A stretch of 64,000 nt of DNA from an uncultured Bacteroidales bacterium. GTDB lineage: Bacteria > Bacteroidota > Bacteroidia > Bacteroidales > Bacteroidaceae. Below the pieces are notes generated by a model. It was not told the DNA's origin and did not search any database. It saw only the letters and a program-made list of their open reading frames with translations. Where the stretch lies: positions 62,001 to 126,000 of the forward strand of contig CACYLU010000003.1 in assembly GCA_902775375.1 (NCBI GenBank), in the 5' to 3' direction. The first letter of the stretch is position 1, and every line of letters starts with the position of its first letter. The position numbers were made by a program, and so were the translations under genes. This document shows positions 51,535-61,994 of the stretch, piece after piece.

Positions 51535-53526
51535 ATGGATTATAGAAATTTGACTGCAAACGAGGTGACGGAGCTTGAGTTGCAGGGCTGTACGGCAATA
51601 GACTGGAATCGAGTGTGGGTGGCTCCTGATTTCGAGACACAGTATGTAGTGTCAGCCCATTTCTCTGGTGATATACGCATAGGTTCTCTGAAAGGAGAAT
51701 TCACCTTGAAAGGTGGTATTAGCAAGCATGCTGGGCTACGACATGTCACAATGCATAATGTAACAATAGGCAATGGATGTTATATTAAGGATGTTCATAA
51801 CTATATTGCTAACTACACAATAGGCGATGATACTTATATTGAGAATGTGGATAGCATCGTGGTGGATGGCAAAAATAGGTTTGGTAATGGCGTTGAGGTC
51901 TCGGTGCTTAATGAAACAGGTGGACGTGAAGTAGCTATCAGTGATAAACTCTCAGCTCAGTTAGCATACATTATGGCAATGTATAGGCATCGTCCTGAAT
52001 TGGCTGTCCGTTTGCGTGAAATAGCCGATTATTATTCTAATAAGCATGCCTCTGAAATAGGTGAGATTGCTGACCATGTAACCATTATGAATGTTGGTTC
52101 AATTATGAATGTACGCATTGGTTCGTATGCGTCAGTTATTGGTGCCAATCGTCTGAATAATGGTTCTATCAATAGCAATAAGGAAGCTCCAGTATATGTT
52201 GGTCATAATGTTATTTGTGATGATTTTATTATCTCATCAGGTTCTACCCTCGATGATGGAGCTATGTTGACACGTTGCTTTGTTGGGCAGGCATGTACGA
52301 TGGGGCATGGCTATTCGGCCTCAGATTCTTTATTTTTCAGTAATTGTCAGGAAGAAAATGGTGAAGCCTGCGCCATCTTTGCTGGGCCATTTACCGTTAC
52401 ACATCATAAGTCTACACTGTTGATCGCTGGCATGTTTTCATTCATGAATGCAGGGTCTGGATCTAACCAAAGCAATCATATGTATAAGTTGGGCCCTATT
52501 CATCAGGGTATTTTAGAACGTGGTGCCAAGACATCGTCAGATTCTTATATACTTTGGCCTTCACGTGTGGGCGCTTTCTCGTTGGTTATGGGGCGCCATG
52601 TAAATCATTCCGATACTTCCAACCTACCTTTCAGTTATTTGATTGAGAAGAAAGATACCACATATTTGGTTCCCGGTGTAAACCTGCGTAGTGTAGGCAC
52701 TATACGTGATGCTCAAAAGTGGCCGAGACGCGACAAACGTTCGGATCCTAATAAATTAGATTGTATTAATTACAACTTGCTGAGTCCATATACCATCCAA
52801 AAGATGTTTAAAGGTTGTGAGATCTTGAATGACCTGCGTCATGCTTCTGGAGAATTATCTGATGAATATTCTTTTCATAGTGCCAAGATTCGTAATTCAT
52901 CATTGGTGAATGGCATTAAGTTCTACGAGATAGGTATTTGTAAGTTTTTAGGCAATTCTGTTATCAAACGTCTGGAAGGTATTGAATTCAAAAGCGATTC
53001 TGAGATACGTGAACGTCTGAAGCCAGATACTGAGATTGGAAAGGGAGAGTGGGTTGATATATCCGGTTTGATTGCCCCTAAAAGTGAAGTAGATCAGTTG
53101 CTCGACAATATTGAGAAAGGAATAGTGAATAAACTGAAAGAAATCAATGGTGATTTTATGCGTATGCATATCAATTATTACACCTATGAATGGACTTGGG
53201 CTTACGAAAAGATGATCGAGTTTTTCAAATTGGACCCTGATACAATTACCGCTTTAGATATCATCCGTATCGTAGAAAGATGGAAAGATGCAGTGATAGG
53301 ATTAGATAAAATGGTTTATGAGGATGCGAAGAAAGAGTTTTCACTATCATCCATGACTGGTTTTGGTGCTGATGGTACGAAATTTGAAAAGGAGCAAGAT
53401 TTTGAGCAGGTACGTGGTGATTTTGAAAGTAACCCGTTTGTGACAGCTGTGCTTGATCATATCAAAGTGAAGACTGCATTAGGGAATGAACTAATTGAAC
53501 GCTTAAAACCATTAACAGTTAAATAG
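51535..53526 (+). CDS. DUF4954 family protein (left-handed beta-helix)
   Basis: Protein of 663 aa. Residues ~60-420 contain many hexapeptide-like turns ([29 protein letters not shown]-type), so a left-handed beta-helix similar to sugar-nucleotide acyl- or nucleotidyl-transferases is expected. The C-terminal ~200 residues are alpha-helical. The family, DUF4954, is frequent in Bacteroidota and has no proven reaction that I know. The gene starts two bases after hflX and seems to be in its transcript. Confidence 0.8.
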   Translation: MDYRNLTANEVTELELQGCTAIDWNRVWVAPDFETQYVVSAHFSGDIRIGSLKGEFTLKGGISKHAGLRHVTMHNVTIGNGCYIKDVHNYIANYTIGDDTYIENVDSIVVDGKNRFGNGVEVSVLNETGGREVAISDKLSAQLAYIMAMYRHRPELAVRLREIADYYSNKHASEIGEIADHVTIMNVGSIMNVRIGSYASVIGANRLNNGSINSNKEAPVYVGHNVICDDFIISSGSTLDDGAMLTRCFVGQACTMGHGYSASDSLFFSNCQEENGEACAIFAGPFTVTHHKSTLLIAGMFSFMNAGSGSNQSNHMYKLGPIHQGILERGAKTSSDSYILWPSRVGAFSLVMGRHVNHSDTSNLPFSYLIEKKDTTYLVPGVNLRSVGTIRDAQKWPRRDKRSDPNKLDCINYNLLSPYTIQKMFKGCEILNDLRHASGELSDEYSFHSAKIRNSSLVNGIKFYEIGICKFLGNSVIKRLEGIEFKSDSEIRERLKPDTEIGKGEWVDISGLIAPKSEVDQLLDNIEKGIVNKLKEINGDFMRMHINYYTYEWTWAYEKMIEFFKLDPDTITALDIIRIVERWKDAVIGLDKMVYEDAKKEFSLSSMTGFGADGTKFEKEQDFEQVRGDFESNPFVTAVLDHIKVKTALGNELIERLKPLTVK

Positions 53527-53555
53527 TAATTAATCAAATAAAAACTAATGTAATT

Positions 53556-55199
53556 ATGGCAACAAATCCTCCGTTCCATTATCAGCCCATGTTTGAACAT
53601 GGTGAAGATAAGACTGAGTATTATCTGCTTACTAAAGACTATGTGTCAGTGAGCGAGTTTGAAGGTAAACCTATCCTTAAAATTGAGAAGGAAGGCTTGA
53701 CAGCAATGGCAAATGCCGCTTTCCGTGATGTCTCATTCATGTTGCGCCGCTCTCATAATGAGCAAGTGGCAAAGATCCTTTCTGATCCAGAAGCAAGTGA
53801 CAACGACAAGTATGTTGCTCTTTCGTTCTTACGTAATTCTGAGGTTGCATGTAAAGGTCTGCTTCCAACCTGCCAGGATACTGGTACTGCTATTATTCAT
53901 GGTGAAAAAGGTCAACAAGTGTGGACTGGTTATTGCGATGAAGAGGCTCTTTCTTTAGGTGTTTATAAAACATATACAGAAGAGAACCTGCGATATTCTC
54001 AGAATGCTCCGTTGAATATGTATGACGAGGTGAATACCAAGTGTAACCTCCCTGCTCAGATTGACCTTGAAGCAACGGAGGGAATGGAATATCGCTTCCT
54101 TTGTGTTACGAAAGGTGGTGGCTCAGCCAACAAGACATACCTTTACCAGGAAACCAAGGCTCGCATCCAGAACCCTGGTACATTAATTCCTTTCCTGGTG
54201 GAAAAGATGAAGAGTCTCGGTACTGCTGCATGTCCTCCTTATCATATTGCTTTTGTTATTGGCGGAACTTCTGCTGAAAAGAACCTTCTTACTGTGAAGT
54301 TGGCATCTACACATTTCTATGATGAACTTCCTACTTCAGGTAATGAGTATGGCCGTGCTTTCCGCGATGTTGAATTGGAAAAGCAATTACTGGAAGAAGC
54401 GCATAATATTGGCTTGGGCGCCCAGTTCGGTGGCAAGTATATGGCTCACGATATTCGCGTGATACGCTTGCCTCGTCACGGCGCTTCATGTCCTATCGGT
54501 ATGGGCGTTTCCTGCTCTGCTGACCGTAACATCAAAACTAAGATCAATAAAGATGGTATCTGGATTGAGAAACTTGATGATAATCCAGGCTCACTGATTC
54601 CTGAGGCTCTGCGCCAGGCAGGTGAAGGTGATGCCGTTAAGATAGACCTCAATCAACCAATGTCTGAGGTTTGCAAGATCCTGTCAAAGTATCCTGTGGC
54701 TACGCGCGTCTCACTGAATGGCACTATCATCGTGGCGCGTGATATAGCACATGCCAAGTTGAAGGCTCGTCTCGACGCTGGTGAGGATTTGCCTGATTAC
54801 TTCAAGAATCACCCTGTGCTCTATGCGGGTCCAGCTAAGACTCCTAAGGGTATGCCTTGCGGCTCTATGGGCCCGACCACAGCCAACCGTATGGATCCAT
54901 ATGTGGATGAGTTCCAGGATCACGGAGGCTCAATGGTGATGATTGCCAAGGGAAATCGTACCGATGTTGTGACCGAGGCTTGCAAGAAGCATGGAGGTTT
55001 CTACCTAGGTTCTATTGGCGGCCCTGCAGCAGTCTTGTCACAGAACAATATCAAGAGCATTGAGTGTGTGGAATATCCGGAATTGGGCATGGAGGCTATC
55101 TGGAAGATACAGGTAGAAGATTTTCCCGCATTCATCTTGGTAGATGATAAGGGTAATGATTTCTTCAAACAAATCAAGCCTCGTTGTACTTGTAAGTAA
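53556..55199 (+). CDS. fum: Fumarate hydratase class I
   Basis: Iron-sulfur fumarase of 547 aa. The cluster Cys is in [15 protein letters not shown] (~108) and further Cys in the [24 protein letters not shown] segment. The alpha part ([31 protein letters not shown]) and the beta part ([37 protein letters not shown]) are fused as in FumA/FumB. It hydrates fumarate to malate; in Prevotella it works in the succinate/propionate-forming reductive branch. A palindromic terminator follows. Confidence 0.95.
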   Translation: MATNPPFHYQPMFEHGEDKTEYYLLTKDYVSVSEFEGKPILKIEKEGLTAMANAAFRDVSFMLRRSHNEQVAKILSDPEASDNDKYVALSFLRNSEVACKGLLPTCQDTGTAIIHGEKGQQVWTGYCDEEALSLGVYKTYTEENLRYSQNAPLNMYDEVNTKCNLPAQIDLEATEGMEYRFLCVTKGGGSANKTYLYQETKARIQNPGTLIPFLVEKMKSLGTAACPPYHIAFVIGGTSAEKNLLTVKLASTHFYDELPTSGNEYGRAFRDVELEKQLLEEAHNIGLGAQFGGKYMAHDIRVIRLPRHGASCPIGMGVSCSADRNIKTKINKDGIWIEKLDDNPGSLIPEALRQAGEGDAVKIDLNQPMSEVCKILSKYPVATRVSLNGTIIVARDIAHAKLKARLDAGEDLPDYFKNHPVLYAGPAKTPKGMPCGSMGPTTANRMDPYVDEFQDHGGSMVMIAKGNRTDVVTEACKKHGGFYLGSIGGPAAVLSQNNIKSIECVEYPELGMEAIWKIQVEDFPAFILVDDKGNDFFKQIKPRCTCK

Positions 55200-55220
55200 T
55201 CAAACGAAGATACTAAAACA

Positions 55221-55248
55221 AAGAGGGTATGCAATTGCATACCCTCTT
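55221..55248. terminator. 28-bp perfect palindrome after fumarase gene
   Basis: AAGAGGGTATGCAA continues directly into its reverse complement, followed by AATTATTATAAATTTT. It is the probable fumarase terminator, although the T-run is interrupted. Confidence 0.75.
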
Positions 55249-55299
55249 AATTATTATAAATTTTCAATGTGATTCTTTCCAAGATTCAATTCTTTTGTC

Positions 55300-55308
55300 T
55301 ATCTTTGC
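55300..55308 (+). promoter_or_regulatory. -7 promoter box of dnaN
   Basis: TATCTTTGC, exact TAnnTTTG match, 38 bases before the dnaN ATG. The TTTG at 55294 is too near to be the -33 element; TTTC at 55276 is in the right place. Confidence 0.6.
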
Positions 55309-55345
55309 AATATATAATGTAGAACAATTAAAATAGAGAAATATG

Positions 55346-56470
55346 ATGAAGTTTATCGTTTCAAGTGCAGATTTATCTGGTCATCTTCAGGCTATCAGTC
55401 GTGTTATTAATGCAAAGAATACTATTCCTATACTTGATAGCTTTTTATTTGAGTTGCGTGATGGAACTTTGTATATCACTGGCTCCGACGGGGAAACAAC
55501 GATGACAACTCAAGTGGAGGTGGCTGAGAGTGAAAAAGATGGTAAACTGGCAATTACTGCAAGGACTCTACTTGATGCTTTGCGTGAAGGTTCTGACCAA
55601 CCACTCACGTTTGAAGTGAATGAGGAAACTTTGGAAGTGACGGTAAGCTACATAAATGGTCATTATAGTTTAATGGGACAAAATGCTGATGTTTATCCTT
55701 TGCCTTTAGCATTGGGAGAGAATGCAGCGCAGATTCATATAGCTGCCAATGTGTTGCAAAAGGCAATTAGTTGTACACTTTTTGCTACAGCTGATGATGA
55801 ACTACGTCCAGTGATGAATGGTATTTATTTTGATATTAATGAGCAGGACATCACTTTTGTGGCTTCAGATGGGCATAAGCTTGTGCGTTTCCGTACCAAT
55901 GTGGCTCATTGTGATAGACAGGCTGCATTTATTTTACCAAAGAAACCGGCAGGTTTGCTGAAAAATTTGTTGGCAAAAGAAGGTAATGATGTTACAGTGA
56001 CTTTCAACGATCGCAATGCGATGATTTCTGCGGGAGATTATCGATTGGTATGCCGGCTAATAGAAGGCAAATATCCTAATTATGCCTCTGTCATCCCTCA
56101 GAATAACCCATTTGTATTGACACTTGATCGTCAGAATGTATTAAGTGCAGTACGTCGTGTGTCAATTTTCTCGTCTCAAGCTAGTAGTTTAGTGAAGCTC
56201 TCACTTAGTGAGAATAAGCTTACTCTTTCTGCGCAAGACATTGATTTCTCTACCTCTGCCCAAGAAGTGGTGAGTTGCCATTATAATGGTGCCAATATGA
56301 ACATCGGTTTCAAGGCAACGTTCTTGTTAGATATATTTAGTAATATATCTTCCAATGAGGTCACTTTTGCTTTGGCTGATCCTTCGAGGGCTGGTGTAAT
56401 AGAACCAGCAGAACAGGAAGAAGGAGAGAACTTGTTGATGTTGCTGATGCCGATGATGTTGAACGATTAA
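55346..56470 (+). CDS. dnaN: DNA polymerase III beta sliding clamp
   Basis: Clamp protein of 374 aa with three repeated domains (about 1-120, 130-245, 250-374). It opens with KFIVSSADLSGHLQAISRVI and shows TIPILDSFLFELRDG, PVMNGIYFDI and the C-terminal LLMLLMPMMLND, the last in place of the usual hydrophobic-groove MPMRL. It rings the DNA and holds the polymerase. ATG 55343 or 55346 may start it. It leads an apparent operon of dnaN, exonuclease and recN; dnaA is not adjacent, so this is not an origin-type dnaA-dnaN cluster. Confidence 0.95.
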   Translation: MKFIVSSADLSGHLQAISRVINAKNTIPILDSFLFELRDGTLYITGSDGETTMTTQVEVAESEKDGKLAITARTLLDALREGSDQPLTFEVNEETLEVTVSYINGHYSLMGQNADVYPLPLALGENAAQIHIAANVLQKAISCTLFATADDELRPVMNGIYFDINEQDITFVASDGHKLVRFRTNVAHCDRQAAFILPKKPAGLLKNLLAKEGNDVTVTFNDRNAMISAGDYRLVCRLIEGKYPNYASVIPQNNPFVLTLDRQNVLSAVRRVSIFSSQASSLVKLSLSENKLTLSAQDIDFSTSAQEVVSCHYNGANMNIGFKATFLLDIFSNISSNEVTFALADPSRAGVIEPAEQEEGENLLMLLMPMMLND

Positions 56471-56475
56471 AGGTT

Positions 56476-57246
56476 ATGAAACTGAATCTTACTTGCCCTG
56501 TTGTTTTTTTTGATTTGGAAACGACAGGAACCGATATCAATAAAGACCGCATTGTCGAGATATGTTATCTTAAAGTTTGGCCAAACGGGAATGAAGATGC
56601 TCACACGATGCGTATCAATCCAGGCATGCATATACCAGAAGAGTCTTCAAAGGTACATGGTATTTATGATGATGACGTAAAAGATTGTCCTACATTTAAA
56701 GAAGTAGCCAAGAATATAGCGAAGGATTTTGAGGGTGCTGATATCGCTGGTTTTAATTCAAACCGTTTTGATGTCCCTCTCTTGGCAGAGGAATTCTTAC
56801 GAGCTGACGTGGATATAGATTTGGCACGTCATCGTTTCATTGATGTACAAGTTATTTTTCATAAGAAAGAGCAACGTACACTCTCTGCTGCTTATAAGTT
56901 TTATTGTGGAAAGAACTTAGAAGATGCACATACTGCTTTGGCTGATACGAGAGCTACATATGAAGTTCTTAAGGCGCAGCTAGACAAATATCCTGACTTG
57001 CAGAATGACATGAAATTCCTTTCTGATTATTCCTCATTTACTAAGAATGTGGATTTTGCTGGCCGTATGGTGTATGATGACAATGGAGCCGAGGTATTCA
57101 ATTTTGGTAAATATAGAGGTCAGTTGGTGAAAGATGTGCTGGCCAAAGATCCAGGATACTATAGTTGGATACTGAATAGTGAGTTTACTCTTAATACTAA
57201 GGCTGCTCTTACACGAATTCGAGTGCGAGAAATGATGAATAAATGA
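56476..57246 (+). CDS. 3'-5' exonuclease (DnaQ-like)
   Basis: DEDDh exonuclease of 256 aa: VVFFDLETTGTDINKDRIVE (first Asp-Glu ~13-15), AGFNSNRFDVPLLAEEF, and the His-x-x-x-x-Asp of DAHTALADTRATYEVL (~160). The C-terminal ~60 residues (EVFNFGKYRGQLVKDVL; DPGYYSWILNSEF) form a small domain often found behind Bacteroidota exonucleases. It could be the proofreading epsilon subunit or a repair nuclease. It sits between dnaN and recN, five bases after the former and overlapping the latter by four. Confidence 0.9.
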   Translation: MKLNLTCPVVFFDLETTGTDINKDRIVEICYLKVWPNGNEDAHTMRINPGMHIPEESSKVHGIYDDDVKDCPTFKEVAKNIAKDFEGADIAGFNSNRFDVPLLAEEFLRADVDIDLARHRFIDVQVIFHKKEQRTLSAAYKFYCGKNLEDAHTALADTRATYEVLKAQLDKYPDLQNDMKFLSDYSSFTKNVDFAGRMVYDDNGAEVFNFGKYRGQLVKDVLAKDPGYYSWILNSEFTLNTKAALTRIRVREMMNK

Positions 57247-58925
57247 TTCGGTCGCTTCATATACAAAATTATGCGTTGATTGAGCAACTCGATATATTAT
57301 TCGAGCCTGGTTTTTCTGTGATTACAGGTGAAACTGGCGCAGGAAAATCTATTATGTTGGGTGCTTTAGCTTTGTTATTGGGGCAACGTGCTGATACAAA
57401 GGCTATTCGCCAAGGAACAACCAAATGTGTGATAGAGGCACATTTTGATCTCAGTTGCACCCCTTTTATCTTTTTCTTCCAACAAAACGGATTAGATTAC
57501 GATGAAGACTGCATTTTGCGGCGTGAAGTGTATGCTTCTGGTAAAAGCCGTTCATTCATCAACGACACGCCTGTACAGCTAAGTCTGATGAAGGCATTGG
57601 GGGACAAACTGATTGATATCCATTCGCAGCATCAGAATTTAATGCTCGACAACGAGGGCTTTCAGTTGGATGTGATTGATATTTTGGCTCATCACAATGA
57701 TATTTTGCAAGATTATAAACAACTATATCGGTCGTGGATAGATGCAAAGAAAGCTTTGCAGAAATTGCAGGATGATGCTGAACACAACAAAGCTGATGAA
57801 GATTATATACGCTTTCAACTTAATCAGTTGCAAGAAGCACAATTACAGACTGATGAACAAGAGGCTTTAGAGCATGAAGAAGAAGTTTTGAATCACGCAG
57901 AAGATATCAAGTCGGCATTATTTCAATCGCTCCAAATGCTGGATGGTGATGAACATAGTCTGCTCCATGTCATAAAAGAATGCCATTCATCTTTGCAGAG
58001 TATTAGTAATGTTTATGCTGCTGCAGGTGAACTTGCTGACAGATTAGATTCTTCTTTTATCGAGTTGAAAGATATCGTCGAAGAAATATCTTCTAAAGAA
58101 GATGAAGTAGAGTTCAATCCACAAAGATTGGATGAGGTGATAGAACGTCTGAACACTATATATGCTTTAGAAAAAAAACATCATGTTGATACTGTTTCTG
58201 ATTTGCTAGCTATTCAAGCATCATTTGAACAGCGTTTGAAAAGTATCTCCTCTTCTGATGAACTAATTGCTGAAATGACAGTAAAATGCGATCATCTTTA
58301 CCAAGAATTGCTGAAGATAGCTGGTAAACTTACTAAAAACCGATGTGATGCTGCTAAACAGGTAGAGCAATGTATGGAAAAGAATCTCGTTCCATTAGGT
58401 ATGCCACATATTCGTTTTAAAGTCGCGATTGAACCGCGTAAAGAGCTTGACGAAAATGGTATGGATAGTGTGAGGTTCTTGTTTAGTGCCAATAAGAATG
58501 GAACATTACAAGACATTGCTAATGTGGCATCAGGCGGAGAGATATCTCGTGTTATGCTTTCTCTTAAAGCGATGCTGGCAGGCGAGTCTAGGTTTCCGAC
58601 TATTATCTTTGATGAAATAGATACAGGTGTGTCTGGCGAGATTGCTGCCCGTATGGCTACAATGATGTATGATATGTCAATGGGTGGTCGAGACAATGAA
58701 TTGCAAGGGAGTATTCAGGTTATTAGCATAACACACTTACCACAAATAGCAGCTAAGGGGAGTGTGCATTATAAGGTTTATAAAAAGGATAAAGAACATG
58801 AAACAGTGAGTCAGATTCGGAGACTTACTTTTGATGAGCGCGTTAAGGAAATAGCATGCATGTTGAGTGGTGAGAAGTTGACTGAAGCTGCTTTGCAGAA
58901 TGCAAAGGAGTTGCTTAAAGTTTGA
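57243..58925 (+). CDS. recN: DNA repair protein RecN
   Basis: SMC-like ATPase of 560 aa. It has the Walker A in VITGETGAGKSIMLGAL (~28-38), two long coiled-coil arms (~155-230 and ~270-390), the signature VASGGEISRVMLSLKAML and Walker B TIIFDEIDTGVSGEIA. It gathers broken DNA ends for recombination repair. The ATG overlaps the stop of the exonuclease gene (ATGA), indicating coupled translation. Confidence 0.95.
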   Translation: MIRSLHIQNYALIEQLDILFEPGFSVITGETGAGKSIMLGALALLLGQRADTKAIRQGTTKCVIEAHFDLSCTPFIFFFQQNGLDYDEDCILRREVYASGKSRSFINDTPVQLSLMKALGDKLIDIHSQHQNLMLDNEGFQLDVIDILAHHNDILQDYKQLYRSWIDAKKALQKLQDDAEHNKADEDYIRFQLNQLQEAQLQTDEQEALEHEEEVLNHAEDIKSALFQSLQMLDGDEHSLLHVIKECHSSLQSISNVYAAAGELADRLDSSFIELKDIVEEISSKEDEVEFNPQRLDEVIERLNTIYALEKKHHVDTVSDLLAIQASFEQRLKSISSSDELIAEMTVKCDHLYQELLKIAGKLTKNRCDAAKQVEQCMEKNLVPLGMPHIRFKVAIEPRKELDENGMDSVRFLFSANKNGTLQDIANVASGGEISRVMLSLKAMLAGESRFPTIIFDEIDTGVSGEIAARMATMMYDMSMGGRDNELQGSIQVISITHLPQIAAKGSVHYKVYKKDKEHETVSQIRRLTFDERVKEIACMLSGEKLTEAALQNAKELLKV

Positions 58926-58952
58926 TTTTAATTAAGAATTTGTTCAGAAATT

Positions 58953-60659
58953 ATGATGAAGAGTATTAAGATAATATTGGCATTTATAGTTTTAGTGATT
59001 AATGGTCAAATTGTCAATGGGCAATCGTTAAAATGGGCCGATAAGGCTCGTCAGGCGGTATTCTCTGTGGTTACCTATGGTTCCGATGGTAAAATGCTGG
59101 GTACAGGCAACGGATTCTTTGTCACTGAAGATGGCGTGGCATTGTCTGATTATGCATTGTTTAAGGGAGCAACACGCGCAGAGATTATCAAAGTGGATGG
59201 CCAACGTTTGCAGGTGTTGGAAATAATGGGCGCTAATGAAATGTATGATATCCTGAAATTCAAGGTAGCTGTAAATAGCCAGAAAGTTCCTGCTCTAACA
59301 GTTGCGAATAATACACCAGCAGCAGGTAGTCAAGTGTATTTGCTACCTTATTCTACACAGAATAACACGTTACCCACACGAGGCACAGTGAAAGAAAGTA
59401 CCAGAGTTGCTAGCACTTTCTCATATTACACTTTGGACTTGCCATTACAAGACAAAATGGTGAGTTGCCCATTGATGGATGCGACAGGTCAGGTTTTTGC
59501 TTTGGCGCAACAAGCATCTGATGATGCTGATAAAAACACATGTTATGCTATAGATGTACGTTTTGCTATGGCTCAAGAAATCAATGCACTTTCTTTAAAT
59601 GACGGCTCTTTATCTAGTATTGGTATCAAGAAAGCTTTACCAGATAGTGAGGAACAGGCATTGGTAACGCTCTATATGGCTTCTACAACTAATAAAGAAG
59701 CTTATGCCATGCTATTGAATGATTTCATCACTAAGTTCCCTCAAAGTGCCGACGGTTATATCCGCCGTGCTACCTTTGAATTGAGTCAGTCGTTGGATGA
59801 GGCCGTTTTGAGCAAATCTGAGGCTGACCTTGACAAAGCATTAGAGGTAACCACAGATAAGTCAGAAACGCTTTACGAACGTGCTAACCTGATTTACAAC
59901 TATCAATTGACTAAACCTGAACATACGTACAAGGATTGGACGTATGAGAAAGCCTTGAGTGAGATCCGTGAGGCATTATCTATTAACGATCTGCCTGCTT
60001 ATAGTCAGTTGGAAGCCGATATTCTTTTTGCTATGCAGAATTATACAGAGGCTTATAATGCTATAGAGAAAGTGAATGCATCGCCTTTGGCATCTGCTGC
60101 TACTTGGTATAATGCTGCTCATTGTAAAGAACTGATGGATGCACCTTCTGATGAGGTAATAGAATTGATTGATAAGTGTATAGGTACTTTTACTCCTCCA
60201 TATACAGAACAGGCAGCTCCCTATTTGTTAGAGCGTGCTCGTATTTACTCGAATGCTGAGAAATACCGACCTGCGTTGATAGATTATGATGAATACTACA
60301 AAGCTGTCAATGGCAAAGTCAACGACCAGTTCTACTATTTGCGAGGTCAGTGCGCTATGCAAGCGAAAGCTTTCCAACGTGCTTTAGATGATTATGCTGA
60401 AGCTATAGAGCAGAATCCAGAAGAACTCACTTATCGTGCTGAATTAGCTGTGGTTAATATGCGCGTTGGACGCAATGATGAGGCTATAAAAGTCCTTGAT
60501 GAGGCCATATTAAAAGATGCGACCTATGCTGAACTTTATAGGTTGAAGGGCTTAGCTTTGCTGCAGCTGAAAAAGAATAAAGACGCTCGCTCAGCTTTTG
60601 ATAAAGCCAAAGAGTTAGGTGACCCTCAAGTAGATGCATTAATCGAGAAATACTTTTGA
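58953..60659 (+). CDS. Secreted trypsin-fold pseudo-protease with TPR repeats
   Basis: Protein of 568 aa with a signal peptide (ending about Val-Asn-Gly, residue 24). Residues ~28-215 resemble a HtrA/trypsin-like domain: GTGNGFFVTEDGVALSDYALFKGA is in the place of the usual SGVI...TNNHVV motif, but His has become Tyr; Asp seems kept in MYDILKFKV; the serine loop reads KMVSCPLMDATGQ, without the Gly-x-Ser-Gly-Gly-Pro form. The rest (~240-568) is helical with TPR-like repeats (FYYLRGQCAMQAKAFQRALDDYAEAIEQNP). It is therefore probably a binding protein rather than an active protease. It overlaps folC by 21 bases tail to tail. Confidence 0.8.
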   Translation: MMKSIKIILAFIVLVINGQIVNGQSLKWADKARQAVFSVVTYGSDGKMLGTGNGFFVTEDGVALSDYALFKGATRAEIIKVDGQRLQVLEIMGANEMYDILKFKVAVNSQKVPALTVANNTPAAGSQVYLLPYSTQNNTLPTRGTVKESTRVASTFSYYTLDLPLQDKMVSCPLMDATGQVFALAQQASDDADKNTCYAIDVRFAMAQEINALSLNDGSLSSIGIKKALPDSEEQALVTLYMASTTNKEAYAMLLNDFITKFPQSADGYIRRATFELSQSLDEAVLSKSEADLDKALEVTTDKSETLYERANLIYNYQLTKPEHTYKDWTYEKALSEIREALSINDLPAYSQLEADILFAMQNYTEAYNAIEKVNASPLASAATWYNAAHCKELMDAPSDEVIELIDKCIGTFTPPYTEQAAPYLLERARIYSNAEKYRPALIDYDEYYKAVNGKVNDQFYYLRGQCAMQAKAFQRALDDYAEAIEQNPEELTYRAELAVVNMRVGRNDEAIKVLDEAILKDATYAELYRLKGLALLQLKKNKDARSAFDKAKELGDPQVDALIEKYF

Positions 60660-61895
60660 TGCTAGCAAGTCGGCAACAATAAAGTTACTGCCTCCTACGA
60701 AGATGAAATCTTCAGGGAGGCATTCTTTTATAGCTGCCTTCACAGCATTCTTCACGTTGGAATAGGATTTACCTCTCAAACCTTTTTCTGTTGCCATACT
60801 CATGAGTTGCTCAGCTGGCAATGCTCGGCTCACGCTTGCTTGAGTAAAGTAGTACTTAGCTTCTTTAGGGAGTAAAGCAAGAACACCGCTGATGTCTTTG
60901 TCGTTCACCATGCCAATCACAATATGCAACTGATGGCAAGATTGCTGACGTAATTGTTCAACGACGTAAGAAATGCCTCCTACATTATGCCCTGTGTCGC
61001 ATACAAGAGTAGGACGGTCATGTAGCTTTTGCCAACGCCCCATTAATCCTGTTAATTCCACCACATGGGCAAATCCTTTGCGCACGCTCGCTTCATCAAT
61101 GTGATATCCCGCTTCTTTCAATAATGGCAGCGCAGTAAACAAGGTACGTTTATTTTTCTCTTGGTAGATACCCTTCAACTCATATTCCACACCAGGATAA
61201 TCCTCTCGGTCGTTTTCTTCAGCAAAATAGATAGGGGCACCAGTTTCAGTAGCTCTCTCCAGAAAAACAGGCTTGGTCTCAGGTGTGGTCTCGCCAATTA
61301 CCACAGGAATATTATTTTTGATAATGCCTGATTTCTCTGATGCTATCTTTGCTAATGTATCACCAAGGAACTGTACATGATCAAAACTTATATTAGTAAT
61401 GATGCTTAAGTCTGGTATAATGATATTGGTACAATCAAGTCTGCCTCCTAGACCTACCTCTATTACAGCTACATCCACCTGCTCGTCGGCGAAATATTTG
61501 AAAGCCATAGCTGTTGCTAATTCAAAGAATGAAGGGCACAATGGTTCAAAGAAACTACGTTCGAGCTCAACGAAGTCTACTACATATTCCTTTGAAATAG
61601 GTATGCCATTGATACGGATACGCTCACGAAAATCCACGAGATGAGGTGAGGTGTAAAGTCCTGTCTTGTAGCCTGCACTTTGGAGTATGGCTGCTAGTGT
61701 ATGACTTACAGACCCTTTGCCATTAGTGCCTGCCACATGAATGGTGCGAAACGAATGATGTGGATGGCCGAAATGTGCATCTAAAATCAATGTATTATCT
61801 AAACCTTCTTTATAAGCAGCGCCACCCACACGTTGGAACATGGGTACTTTTTCATACAAATATTTCAGAGTCTCTTGATAGTCCATCTTTTTCAA
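60639..61895 (-). CDS. folC: Folylpolyglutamate synthase / dihydrofolate synthase
   Basis: Mur-ligase-type enzyme of 418 aa. Motifs: TIHVAGTNGKGSVSHTLAAIL (P-loop ~52), SPHLVDFRERIRING, EVGLGGRLDCTN and ITNISFDHVQFLGDTLAKIASEKSGIIK, then VCDTGHNVGG in the C-terminal domain. It adds glutamate to dihydropteroate and to folates, linking to the MetF folate cycle. ATG 61895 or 61889 (MDYQETLKYL). Confidence 0.94.
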   Translation of the reverse strand: MKKMDYQETLKYLYEKVPMFQRVGGAAYKEGLDNTLILDAHFGHPHHSFRTIHVAGTNGKGSVSHTLAAILQSAGYKTGLYTSPHLVDFRERIRINGIPISKEYVVDFVELERSFFEPLCPSFFELATAMAFKYFADEQVDVAVIEVGLGGRLDCTNIIIPDLSIITNISFDHVQFLGDTLAKIASEKSGIIKNNIPVVIGETTPETKPVFLERATETGAPIYFAEENDREDYPGVEYELKGIYQEKNKRTLFTALPLLKEAGYHIDEASVRKGFAHVVELTGLMGRWQKLHDRPTLVCDTGHNVGGISYVVEQLRQQSCHQLHIVIGMVNDKDISGVLALLPKEAKYYFTQASVSRALPAEQLMSMATEKGLRGKSYSNVKNAVKAAIKECLPEDFIFVGGSNFIVADLLASKVFLD

Positions 61896-61921
61896 TATAT
61901 TATTAGTTCATCTCATCAAAA

Positions 61922-61953
61922 TTTGTTTCTGCTCTTGATTAATTGTAACTTTG
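61922..61953 (+). promoter_or_regulatory. Promoter of the FAD oxidoreductase gene
   Basis: TTTG (61922-61925), 20 bases, then TAACTTTG (61946-61953): exact Bacteroidota promoter, with the transcript start near 61960 and a 35-base leader. Confidence 0.8.
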
Positions 61954-61994
61954 TGAGGTCAAAGATACACATTTTATATAAAAGAAGGTGAGAT

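Noticed and set aside
55221-56470. Replication origin next to dnaN
   Set aside because: No dnaA gene and no cluster of DnaA boxes was seen near dnaN; the palindrome at 55221 is a terminator-type sequence.
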